Shown here piece by piece: positions 13,367-20,297 of a stretch of 20,297 nucleotides of DNA; position 1 is the stretch's first letter, and each line of letters opens with the position of its first letter. The notes under the pieces were generated by a model. That model searched no databases, was not told the origin of the DNA, and was given only the letters and a program-made list of their open reading frames with translations. Origin of the DNA: a virus; IMG/VR virus record IMGVR_UViG_3300044701_005085, positions 1 through 20,297 of that record, one strand, 5' to 3'. The position numbers and the translations under genes are program-made.

Positions 13367-14520
13367 AGAAGATTCTAGTAAGAGGTCCACTTCTCTCAAA
13401 GTCGGGCTATGGAACGCATGCAAGGCAGATAGTGAGCTGGCTCATTGAGAGGAGAATTGAGTTTGCTGCCGAAATTACTCCCTGGGGCATTACTCCTTGG
13501 CACTTGAACGCAAGTGACCTAAACGGTCTCATTGGAAAGATAATGGAGGCATCCGGAAAGAAAAGTGATAGATATGATGCCTCAATTCAGATTCAATTGC
13601 CGCATGAATGGGAGCAGATACAGGGTTGCTACAACATTGGAGTTACAGCAGGCACCGAAACTGATTTTGCATCAAAAGATTGGGCGATTGCTGTGTCAAA
13701 GATGGATCTCGTAATTGTTCCAAGCAGTTTCACAAAGGAATCTCTGGTAAGAGGGCAAGCTCCTTCCGACAAAATCGTTGTTATTCCAGAGTGTTTCAAC
13801 CCTGAGATCCCATCAGTGACGAGTGGCCTGCCACTCAAAGAGGTGGAATCGAATTTCAACTTTCTGCTCTTTGGCCAGATTACAGGCAACGATCCTGATC
13901 GTGACAGAAAGAACATCTTCTACACCGTGAAGTGGTTCTGCGAAGAGTTTGCTGGAAACAAGGACGTTGGACTTGTGATAAAGTCTAACATGGGAACTAA
14001 TTGCGTGTTTCACAGAAAGGCCCTGAATGATCTGTTCAAGAAGCTCATCTCAGAAGTGAGAAAGGGCGAGTACCCAAGGGTTTACTTGTTGAACGGTGAC
14101 ATGTCTGAAACCGAGTGTGCCGCTCTTTACAAGAGTCCAAAGGTTCACTGCATGGTGTCCTTCACAAAGGGCGAGGGTTATGGTCTTCCGCTAGTTGATG
14201 CCGCAGCATCAGGACTGCCTGTCATAGCCACCGATTGGTCAGGCCACCTTGACTTTCTAAATCGTGGAAAGTTCTCAAAGGTGAGCTACAGCATGGTGAA
14301 TGTTCCACAGTCGATCATCGACGAAAAGATCTTTGCAAGTGGCTCAAAATGGGCTATGCCAAAGGAAGAAGACGCAAAGAAGAGAATGAAGAAGATGGTT
14401 GAGTCACGTCACACACCAAAGCAGTGGGCTGATGAACTTTCTCAAAAAGTCTTAAGTGAATTCTCACAAGAGGCCGTGAATCTTCGATATGACGATGTTC
14501 TCGGTAAGCTGCTATGTTGA
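13363..14520 (+). CDS. GT4-type glycosyltransferase (GT-B fold)
   Basis: This 385-residue GT-B enzyme starts at GTG 13363, overlapping the previous stop, with GGGAGG about 10 bases upstream. It opens with KKILVRGPLLSKSGYGTHAR, where SGYGTHAR is the glycine-rich loop after the first strand. DLVIVPSSFTKESLV then KIVVIPECFN marks the domain hinge, FNFLLFGQITGNDPDRDRKN starts the donor domain, and FTKGEGYGLPLVDAAASGLP is the nucleotide-sugar site. The GT4 EX7E motif reads E271-x7-D279, so the second Glu is Asp, a conservative change found in some GT4 enzymes. Together with the previous gene it likely adds consecutive sugars to the same glycan. It overlaps a small membrane-protein gene by 7 bases. 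Substrate is unknown. Confidence 0.85.
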   Translation: MKKILVRGPLLSKSGYGTHARQIVSWLIERRIEFAAEITPWGITPWHLNASDLNGLIGKIMEASGKKSDRYDASIQIQLPHEWEQIQGCYNIGVTAGTETDFASKDWAIAVSKMDLVIVPSSFTKESLVRGQAPSDKIVVIPECFNPEIPSVTSGLPLKEVESNFNFLLFGQITGNDPDRDRKNIFYTVKWFCEEFAGNKDVGLVIKSNMGTNCVFHRKALNDLFKKLISEVRKGEYPRVYLLNGDMSETECAALYKSPKVHCMVSFTKGEGYGLPLVDAAASGLPVIATDWSGHLDFLNRGKFSKVSYSMVNVPQSIIDEKIFASGSKWAMPKEEDAKKRMKKMVESRHTPKQWADELSQKVLSEFSQEAVNLRYDDVLGKLLC

Positions 14521-14810
14521 TTGAGATACTTGCTGTTATACTGCTTGTGACCAATGTCATAACTGCGACATACCTGTATCGATTTGCGAAGATAGTGCTG
14601 AACTTACAGGACGCAGTTGAAAACGCACTTGACGTTATAGACAAACGATACGTCTCAATAAGCAAGGTCCTACAGATTCCACTTTTCTATGACTCACCTG
14701 AGATCAAGAAGGTGCACGAAGACATAAAGGCGTCACGTGATTCTCTGCTCTACATTGCAAACATAATTGGCAGAATTGAGGAAGACGCGGAGGCCGAAAA
14801 TGAAAGGTAA
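14514..14810 (+). CDS. Small membrane-anchored protein of unknown function
   Basis: This 98-residue protein has one clear N-terminal hydrophobic helix (LIEILAVILLVTNVITATYL, residues 2-21) followed by a positively charged turn. A mostly helical cytoplasmic part follows, ending in an acidic, possibly coiled-coil tail (SLLYIANIIGRIEEDAEAE). The helix is not followed by a signal-peptidase site, so it should stay anchored in the inner membrane. It overlaps the upstream glycosyltransferase by 7 bases and the sigma factor downstream by 11, so the three are translationally linked. No family is recognised. A spanin or holin role is not supported, because there is no lipobox or second helix and no lysis gene is nearby. 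Confidence 0.65.
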   Translation: MLIEILAVILLVTNVITATYLYRFAKIVLNLQDAVENALDVIDKRYVSISKVLQIPLFYDSPEIKKVHEDIKASRDSLLYIANIIGRIEEDAEAENER

Positions 14811-15531
14811 GAAGCGCATAAGAAAGTCTGGTACAGAGTCAAAGGCTCCCGAGAAGGAGCTTTACTTTGGTCCTGACACGCATAAGGCAATATGCCTCTT
14901 CAATGGCACGACAGACATGCAGGAGCGTGAGAAGATATACACTTCCGACATCAGGCCTGCAATTGAGACCCTGGTCGAGAATCTCATCAGAATATACTCA
15001 GTGCCGCTTCAACACAACAGTTATAACGAAGTGAAGAGCGACTGTGTGAACTTTCTCTATGAGAACCTCTGCAAGTTTGATGACAGTCGTGGCACAAAGG
15101 CCTTCTCTTACTTCAACGTCGTAGCACGCAACTGGCTATTCCTGTACATTCGCAAGATCAACAAGCATACAGGTAAGCATGTGTCTCTAAGTGACATGAG
15201 CCTGCTTTCAAAGAAAGACAAGAATGAGATAGCAAGGCACTCAATAGTTGAGTCACCTGAGACAGTGATGGTTGATGTTGAGAGGAAGGCAGAGATTCGA
15301 AACATCCTGACTCGAATTAATCACAAGCTTGTTGACGACAATGAGAAGGCTTGTATGCAAGCAATCATGTCTGTGTTTGAACACGTTGAAGACATTGACA
15401 TTCTGCACAAGAGGGCAATTCTCATCTACATTCGAGACCTTTCAAACCTACCTCAAAATCAGCTCTCTTCTGCGCTGGGCTCGATACGTCGACACTACAA
15501 GAAACTAGTTCAAGAGGACCTAAAGAAGTAA
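14800..15531 (+). CDS. Late-transcription sigma factor, T4 gp55-like
   Basis: This 243-residue protein directs host RNA polymerase to phage late promoters. ATG 14800 is chosen because GGAGG (14789-14793) sits 6 bases upstream; a TTG at 14767 is the weaker alternative. The N-terminus is very basic (KGKKRIRKSG). The sigma region-2 signature lies at about residues 80-120: DCVNFLYENLCKFDDSRG followed by KAFSYFNVVARNWLFLYIRK. As in gp55, there is no recognisable region 4 for a -35 element; the C-terminal third is helical and ends LSSALGSIRRHYKKLV. It stands directly upstream of baseplate genes whose late promoters it would serve. It ends in a TAATG overlap with the next gene. Confidence 0.8.
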   Translation: MKGKKRIRKSGTESKAPEKELYFGPDTHKAICLFNGTTDMQEREKIYTSDIRPAIETLVENLIRIYSVPLQHNSYNEVKSDCVNFLYENLCKFDDSRGTKAFSYFNVVARNWLFLYIRKINKHTGKHVSLSDMSLLSKKDKNEIARHSIVESPETVMVDVERKAEIRNILTRINHKLVDDNEKACMQAIMSVFEHVEDIDILHKRAILIYIRDLSNLPQNQLSSALGSIRRHYKKLVQEDLKK

Positions 15532-15896
15532 TGTCAGCGCTAGATGATGTAATCAGAAGAAATGAAGAGAAGATGAAGAAGGTTGCTGACTTCGGTGAGC
15601 TCCTTGATTCAATGGCATCAGTCGATGACAAGAGAAAGCTTCTCTGGAAGGAGATCTACCAGAATGCAGTCACCGATAGGGAGAACGCTTACATTTTGTA
15701 CATTGGCCTGTACCAGACAATGTCAGGCTCACCAGCCGACCATGCAGCTCACGGGTCAACCTTAATGAAGTACATGGAGAGGATGAGCAAGGCAAACGAT
15801 CAGATCATCAAGCTTGCTGAGATGATTCGCTCAACCGAAGAGGAGTCGCAGGCCATTGATTCCGAGGATATCTTCAGCAAGATCTCAAAGGAGTGA
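15531..15896 (+). CDS. Unknown helical phage protein downstream of the late sigma factor
   Basis: This 121-residue protein starts at ATG 15531, sharing a base with the sigma factor stop. It is predicted almost entirely helical and highly charged. A conserved-looking core runs KRKLLWKEIYQNAVTDRENA, then LYQTMSGSPADHAAHGSTLM, then YMERMSKANDQIIKLAEMIR. I believe similar proteins sit in this position in other T4-like phages, but I cannot assign a function. Its place beside the gp55-like gene makes a transcription partner (a gp33-type coactivator) or a packaging role possible, and neither is shown. There is no membrane segment. A strong AAGGAG for the next gene lies across its last codons. Confidence 0.6.
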   Translation: MSALDDVIRRNEEKMKKVADFGELLDSMASVDDKRKLLWKEIYQNAVTDRENAYILYIGLYQTMSGSPADHAAHGSTLMKYMERMSKANDQIIKLAEMIRSTEEESQAIDSEDIFSKISKE

Positions 15897-15899
15897 GGA

Positions 15900-17399
15900 A
15901 TGCCACCTGGCGTATCGAATATCTTTGGAGGACCACAATACAGGAAGGATCTTCAAGTACCGGAATCTGCTCGTTCAAACCTTCTTGACAGGGCCGTTGT
16001 TATAGACATCTGTGACGGCCTAAACCAGGGACAAATCGCCGCTTTGTTACTGGCATCAAATCCAAACATAGTTGCAAGTAGAATTCCAATAAATGCGTGT
16101 GTTGTGAGACCCGTCACAGCTGGCGCACAAGCTTCAAATCCAACTGCAATACTTGCATATCCATTTTTTTCATCACACATCTCAATGCCTGTAAAAGTTG
16201 GAGAGACTGTGTGGATTGTCTACGATAGTGACCCGAATACAACGGCAAAGAATTTTGCTTTCTGGCTTTCAAGGGTTCACGGAGACATTGCAAGTGAGGA
16301 TGTCAACTTTTCCCATCATGATAGAAGAATCTTACCAAGTCAACCGTCTATTGAAGAACCAGGTACTGCGGAAAAGGCAGGCGCAATAGCCAATGAAGTA
16401 GAAGCAGAAGATTTTCCTGACTTGTCACTTACACAGCCTGATGATGAAGTCAACGGTTATGAAGAAATTTTCGTCTTGAACGATGGCAAGCCTGTAAAGT
16501 TTGAACCGGTGCCAAGGCTCTATAGAAGGCCTGGCGATCTTATTCTTCAAGGTAGCAATAATGCGACCATATCTTTGACCACTGATCGTGGCTGGTATGT
16601 TGATGAAGATCCAATTGAAAAACCAAGCAATGCCACAAGCGGATCTAATGACTTTTCAGGAACAATAGACTTAGTTGCAGGAAGGTCAAGATGGATCTCA
16701 ACATCCGAGAAGGTGAGGACTGTACCAGAGACAAGGGAAAATTCCAGAGGATTTTTTGAGACGGTAAAGGATGTCGGGATAACAAAATTGCAAAATTCTC
16801 CAGAAGGAGATCCTGACTTCTTAAGTGATGCTGCAAGACTTTATATCTCAATGGCCACAAAATCTGATACGGGTTTCGGCCTAAAGACAATGACACCAAA
16901 ATTCCCAGGTGATGAAGATAGTGATGATGAGGAAGTAGCAGCGGCAGCAATTATCTCCAAATCAGACACAGTTAGAATAATCGCAAGAAAAGATGAAGAG
17001 CATGCAATCAATGGAAGCATTCTTATCGTTAAAGAGGGTGATACAGGCGAGGCTAATGACCTCGGTGCAATATCGATAAGATCCGATGGATCCATCGTAA
17101 TCTCAGGAAGCAGGATCTTTATTGGGCGTTCAAAGGCAGATGGCGGCCTCGGTGATGGACCCGATGATGCCCCTGATGGAGCACAGCCTTACGTAAAGTA
17201 CAAACAGCTTGAGGATCTCCTTAAGGCAATCATGAAGGACATCAACGATTTCTGCGACACGTTAAGCAAGCATACGACACCAGGCTACGGTGCACCTTCA
17301 GTACAGATCACACAAGCTGCAGCAACACTGAAGGCTGCAATGGTTTCACGTGAGTCTGAGATTGTCAATCTAAAGTCAGAGAGAATCTTTGGAGAGTAA
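15900..17399 (+). CDS. Baseplate hub/central spike-like protein with OB-fold (gp5-like)
   Basis: This 499-residue protein starts at ATG 15900, with AAGGAG 6 bases upstream. The N-terminal third contains an OB-fold-like stretch: ISMPVKVGETVWIVYDSDPN, then FAFWLSRVHGDIASEDVNFS, which resembles the gp5/VgrG OB domain of contractile-tail spikes. The middle has RLYRRPGDLILQGSNNATIS, a strand pattern seen in gp5-like proteins. The end has alternating strands (GAISIRSDGSIVISGSRIFI) and a helical tail with TLKAAMVSRESEIVNLKSER. Acidic low-complexity inserts occur (FPGDEDSDDEEVAAAA). No lysozyme active-site pattern is seen, so it would lack the muramidase domain that T4 gp5 carries. The position just upstream of gp25 and gp6 homologues supports a baseplate role. 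The exact equivalence to gp5 is inference. Confidence 0.6.
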   Translation: MPPGVSNIFGGPQYRKDLQVPESARSNLLDRAVVIDICDGLNQGQIAALLLASNPNIVASRIPINACVVRPVTAGAQASNPTAILAYPFFSSHISMPVKVGETVWIVYDSDPNTTAKNFAFWLSRVHGDIASEDVNFSHHDRRILPSQPSIEEPGTAEKAGAIANEVEAEDFPDLSLTQPDDEVNGYEEIFVLNDGKPVKFEPVPRLYRRPGDLILQGSNNATISLTTDRGWYVDEDPIEKPSNATSGSNDFSGTIDLVAGRSRWISTSEKVRTVPETRENSRGFFETVKDVGITKLQNSPEGDPDFLSDAARLYISMATKSDTGFGLKTMTPKFPGDEDSDDEEVAAAAIISKSDTVRIIARKDEEHAINGSILIVKEGDTGEANDLGAISIRSDGSIVISGSRIFIGRSKADGGLGDGPDDAPDGAQPYVKYKQLEDLLKAIMKDINDFCDTLSKHTTPGYGAPSVQITQAAATLKAAMVSRESEIVNLKSERIFGE

Positions 17400-17669
17400 A
17401 TGCCAATCGTAACAGCAGCGGGTCGTGAGAAGTTAGAGTCAGATATCAGGCAGGCATTCATTAGGGCAAAGGATGATGGAGCAAAGACAGGAGCAAATCC
17501 TGACACGATCATAAGTAATCTTGCAGAAGACCTATCCAGCGCTATAGACAGCTATGTGATTGCCTGTGTCGTTACAATACTCCCAGGTGCTCCTACCCTT
17601 ACTAAGGTGACTTTGCCGACAGGTATTGTTCCCTTTATGGGTAATGTCGTTGGAACTTCAAGCTCGTAA
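17400..17669 (+). CDS. Small phage protein of unknown function in the baseplate module
   Basis: This 89-residue protein's ATG directly abuts the preceding TAA, with GGAGAG 4 bases upstream, so it is co-translated with the spike-like gene. The N-terminal two thirds is helical (GREKLESDIRQAFIRAKDDG, then ISNLAEDLSSAIDSYVIACV). The C-terminus is a short Pro/Gly/Thr-rich segment ending in VVGTSSS. I recall similar short proteins, with an AEDLSxAIDxY core, next to hub and gp25 genes in other T4-like phages. They are generally labelled hypothetical. It may be a minor baseplate component. There is no membrane helix or catalytic motif. Confidence 0.6.
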   Translation: MPIVTAAGREKLESDIRQAFIRAKDDGAKTGANPDTIISNLAEDLSSAIDSYVIACVVTILPGAPTLTKVTLPTGIVPFMGNVVGTSSS

Positions 17670-17708
17670 CTTGCATGATCGCATACATACAGACAGGATA
17701 AATCGACC

Positions 17709-18188
17709 TTGTCATCTAAGAAGTACAGTTTCAAAGCTGTGGGTGAGACACCAGACGAACTTGCACAAAGGGCGAGACAGTCTATCTCATCACCTCCAAT
17801 TGGAATCGTTACGCCAATGTCACTTGGTGAAGGTGATGATGGTATCTTCAAGATGCACCACGACCTCGGAAACACTATTGCCGACAACCTTCGAAACCTG
17901 ATATCAACGAACTGGGGAGAGAGGCTGCTGGACTACAGATTTGGTGCCAACCTCAGAGAGCTGACTTTTGAGCTGGGGTCGGAAGACACGGATGCAGTTG
18001 CTATTGCAAGAATAAAAGCTGCGACTGACAGATACTTACCGTATGTCTCGCTTGATACATTCGAACCTTTCAATGAACTCGTAGAAGAGTCTGGAATCGC
18101 TAGAATCGGAGTGAGAATAACATACACTGTCCCACTTGTTGACACTAAGACACGGTCACTAGAGGTGACTCTACACACGGCAGGATGA
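17709..18188 (+). CDS. Baseplate wedge subunit, GPW/gp25 family
   Basis: This 159-residue protein has the gp25/GPW family layout: a variable N-terminus with PPIGIVTPMSLGEGDDGIF, then HHDLGNTIADNLRNLISTNW followed by GERLLDYRFGANLRELTFEL, the central family motif. The C-terminal domain ends in an IGVRITYTVPLVD strand and RSLEVTLH. gp25 links wedge proteins to the tail sheath and nucleates sheath assembly in contractile tails. The start is TTG 17709 with AGGA at 17695-17698; no in-frame ATG or GTG lies between it and the upstream stop at 17676, and later starts would cut the N-terminus. The stop overlaps the first ATG of the gp6-like gene. Family assignment is strong. Confidence 0.9.
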   Translation: MSSKKYSFKAVGETPDELAQRARQSISSPPIGIVTPMSLGEGDDGIFKMHHDLGNTIADNLRNLISTNWGERLLDYRFGANLRELTFELGSEDTDAVAIARIKAATDRYLPYVSLDTFEPFNELVEESGIARIGVRITYTVPLVDTKTRSLEVTLHTAG

Positions 18189-20017
18189 TGGCTGCAAATA
18201 GAAAGACACCCAATCGAAACTACCTCTCGAAGGACTTTGCGGACTTTCGTCGTGACCTTCTCGGGTATGCAAGAACATTCTTCCCAGACAAGATTCAGGA
18301 CTTCAGTGAAGCTTCTGTTGGTGGTCTTTTGCTAGACATGGCTGCAACAGTCGGCGACAACATGTCATTCTACCTTGACCACCAGTTCAGGGAGCTGTCT
18401 TGGAGTGAAGCTGTTGAAGTGCAGAACATTGAAAGGCTGCTTCGTAATAACGGCGTCAAGATTACTGGTGCATCTCCAAGCACAGTGACCCTAACGTTCT
18501 ACATTGAGGTACCTGCTGTGGATAACCTTGGTGTAGCAGTCCCAGATGAATCATCGCTCCCGGTAATACTTCCTGACACCGTTGTTGCTTCGTCAAACGG
18601 CGTGTTCTTCTCAACTGTTGCACCTGTGGATTTCACAGAGAAAGACAGGGCGGGCAATCTAATGTCTAACATAGTGGTTGGTGATACTTCAAACGATGGC
18701 ACACCACTCACATTCATCCTCAGTAAGAACACGACTGCCGTATCAGGCAAAATCTATACTGAGAGCTTCACATTTGGATCCGGCTACAGGCCATTCCAGA
18801 CTATAAGCCTCTCTAACGAGAATGTCACAGAGGTGATGTCCGTCGTAGATTCTGATGGAAACCTCTGGTATGAAGTTGAAAGCCTGACACAGGACACTGT
18901 GTTCTTGGGTAACAGAAATAGAACGCCTGATCGGGACGAAGTTGAGGAATCGCTTTACATCGTTCCTGCACCGCTGCGTTTCATCACAACTGTTGACCTA
19001 CAAAGCAGGTCAATGCAGCTCAGGTTTGGAGGCGGAGATCAAAACGCTGTTGATGATGATGTCTTTCCTGATCCTTCGAAGTTCTCACTGCCCACTTATG
19101 GAAGGAATACGATTCCACGGTTCACAGTCGACCCTAATGCCCTATTGCGTTCAAAGACTCTTGGGGTCGCTCCTACCTCTACGACACTAACTGTCAACTA
19201 TCGTGCTGGTGGCGGAATCTCACACAATGTTGGAGCAGGAACCATTCGATCAATCAAGACCCTTAATATGGAGTTTCGTGACGGGCCTGCGTCTTCTATT
19301 GCGACAGCTGTTAGGGCATCTGTGGACGTTGTCAATAACACACCTGCAACAGGAGGAGCCCAAGCACCGACGATCGACCAGCTTCGCACCCTTGTGCCCG
19401 CAGCAAAGAATGCGCAGGCAAGGATAGTGACTAAATCAGACCTCATATCTAGGGTGTACTCATTGCCATCAAAGTTTGGCAAGGTCTTCCGTGCAGGTGT
19501 GAGGCCAAACCCAAACAATCCCTTGGCATCCCAGCTGTTTGTGCTTAGCACCGATTCTAATGGGAGGCTCATACAGACTCCCGACACGCTGAAGCAGAAC
19601 TTGAGAACCTATCTCAACGAGTATAGGCTAATATCGGATGCAATTGACATTGTTGATGCCAGGGTGATAAACGTTACCTTACAAGTAACGATTGTTCCGA
19701 CTGCAAACGCAGTACCACTTAATGTTTCAAGAGACGTGATACAGGCTCTAAGGACGTTGATGTCAACAAGCAGCACGCAGATTGACCAAGCAATCGTAAT
19801 ATCTGACGTTCTCAACTCAATCATAAACGTTCAAGGTGTGCTCGCGGTTACCAACATCTCAGTGCAGAGCATATCTGGCTTGCTTGATGGCAGACAATAC
19901 TCTGAGAATTACTTTGATGTTGAGGCCAACACATACAGGGGTCTCATTGTGCCTCCGCCTGGTGCAATATTTGAAGTAAGATTCCCACAATACGACATAG
20001 TCGTTACGACGGAGTAA
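18185..20017 (+). CDS. Baseplate wedge protein, gp6/Baseplate_J-like
   Basis: This 610-residue protein begins with MMAANRKTPNRNYLSKDFAD (either ATG at 18185 or 18188), followed by an FRRDLLGYARTFFPD helix and DFSEASVGGLLLDMAATVGD. That arrangement is typical of gp6-type wedge proteins. The middle is strand-rich, with FTFGSGYRPFQTISLSNENV. The C-terminal half carries the Baseplate_J-like core: PAAKNAQARIVTKSDLISRV, then VFRAGVRPNP, then TLKQNLRTYLNEYRLISDAI and DARVINVTLQVTIVP. gp6 forms the inner wedge ring that joins the six baseplate arms around the hub. It overlaps the gp25 gene by four bases, as expected for interacting wedge partners. Confidence is high for the Baseplate_J class and slightly lower for strict gp6 orthology. 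Confidence 0.88.
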   Translation: MMAANRKTPNRNYLSKDFADFRRDLLGYARTFFPDKIQDFSEASVGGLLLDMAATVGDNMSFYLDHQFRELSWSEAVEVQNIERLLRNNGVKITGASPSTVTLTFYIEVPAVDNLGVAVPDESSLPVILPDTVVASSNGVFFSTVAPVDFTEKDRAGNLMSNIVVGDTSNDGTPLTFILSKNTTAVSGKIYTESFTFGSGYRPFQTISLSNENVTEVMSVVDSDGNLWYEVESLTQDTVFLGNRNRTPDRDEVEESLYIVPAPLRFITTVDLQSRSMQLRFGGGDQNAVDDDVFPDPSKFSLPTYGRNTIPRFTVDPNALLRSKTLGVAPTSTTLTVNYRAGGGISHNVGAGTIRSIKTLNMEFRDGPASSIATAVRASVDVVNNTPATGGAQAPTIDQLRTLVPAAKNAQARIVTKSDLISRVYSLPSKFGKVFRAGVRPNPNNPLASQLFVLSTDSNGRLIQTPDTLKQNLRTYLNEYRLISDAIDIVDARVINVTLQVTIVPTANAVPLNVSRDVIQALRTLMSTSSTQIDQAIVISDVLNSIINVQGVLAVTNISVQSISGLLDGRQYSENYFDVEANTYRGLIVPPPGAIFEVRFPQYDIVVTTE

Positions 20018-20020
20018 AAA

Positions 20021-20297
20021 GTGATCGTCATTTTGACGGCCTCAGCCGACACTTACATAACAAACAAAATTGTCGACTCACTTGCTGCTGTTTCTGGAAA
20101 TGTCGGACAGGCAGGGACGATTGACATATTCAAGCTGTATGATGAAAGCTTTGAGGTAACTGGTGCAAACGAGTTGTCTCGTGCACTTCTACGTTTCGAC
20201 TATGGCAGGCTGAGGTCACTTACTTCATCAATACTTGACCTAAACGACATGAGGGCAGTCCTCAAGTTGCGGCATATAAGCGCAGGACAGCCTGTTC
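20021..20297 (+). CDS. Virion protein with DNRLRE-like N-terminal domain (3' truncated by window edge)
   Basis: The frame opens at GTG 20021, with GGAG (20011-20014) 6 bases upstream and overlapping the end of the gp6-like gene, and runs off the window after 92 codons. It begins VIVILTASADTYITNKIVDS, continues with GNVGQAGTIDIFKLYDES and has ELSRALLRFDYGRL followed by MRAVLKLRHISAGQPV. The ADTYI start and the later strand pair resemble the DNRLRE-type beta-sandwich found in surface and virion proteins. From memory, similar starts occur in baseplate or fibre proteins of marine phages. Its place right after gp6 suggests a peripheral baseplate component. The C-terminal part and true length cannot be seen. 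Confidence 0.55.
   Translation, partial: MIVILTASADTYITNKIVDSLAAVSGNVGQAGTIDIFKLYDESFEVTGANELSRALLRFDYGRLRSLTSSILDLNDMRAVLKLRHISAGQPV

Noticed and set aside
14514-14810. Holin or spanin for the small membrane protein
   Set aside because: There is a single N-terminal helix, no lipobox, no second membrane segment and no lysis genes nearby.
17697-17704. GATAAATC as a T4-type late promoter (TATAAATA)
   Set aside because: It is only a partial match and so close to the gp25 start that the transcript would be leaderless; more likely part of the AGGA leader.

Overview
The window reads as part of the late region of a tailed, contractile-tail bacteriophage of the T4 superfamily (Caudoviricetes). It is almost wall-to-wall coding and every gene is on the + strand. 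Genes are joined by ATGA, GTGA or TAATG overlaps. Several use TTG or GTG starts, and these are chosen here from Shine-Dalgarno spacing. The phage call rests on a GPW/gp25 baseplate wedge protein (17709-18188), a gp6/Baseplate_J-like wedge protein (18185-20017), an OB-fold hub or spike-like protein (15900-17399), a gp55-like late sigma factor (14800-15531) and tail-fibre/adhesin-like proteins at the left end. The sequence does not identify the host. The style resembles marine or other aquatic T4-like phages, but that is inference.

Layout. (1) 1-3332 is a fibre/adhesin block: the C-terminal part of a virion protein, a strong hairpin terminator, another fibre-like protein, and two paralogous glycine-rich proteins flanking a 70-residue unknown ORF. 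(2) 3393-11238 is a dense sugar cassette: a two-domain glycosyltransferase, two GT-A enzymes, a clear GT6 (ABO blood-group type) enzyme, a GT-B-like protein, a methyltransferase, GDP-L-fucose synthase, GDP-mannose 4,6-dehydratase and a cytidylyltransferase-like protein. (3) 11279-12073 is a RecB/Cas4-like PD-(D/E)XK nuclease with a probable Fe-S cluster. (4) 12122-14520 holds two GT4-type glycosyltransferases in tandem. (5) 14514-15896 holds a membrane-anchored small protein, the late sigma factor and an unknown helical protein. (6) 15900-20297 is the baseplate module, running off the right edge in a DNRLRE-like virion protein.

Working together: the dehydratase and fucose synthase would make GDP-L-fucose from host GDP-mannose. 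Seven recognisable or likely glycosyltransferases and a methyltransferase could then build a fucose-containing glycan. Because the cassette sits between adhesin and baseplate genes, the glycan may decorate virion proteins, but remodelling of the host surface polysaccharide is equally open. The most unusual item is the GT6 enzyme at 6696-7406 beside a GDP-fucose pathway, since vertebrate GT6 blood-group enzymes act on fucosylated acceptors. No tRNA, CRISPR array, insertion sequence or origin was seen, and no non-coding stretch exceeds about 90 bases.
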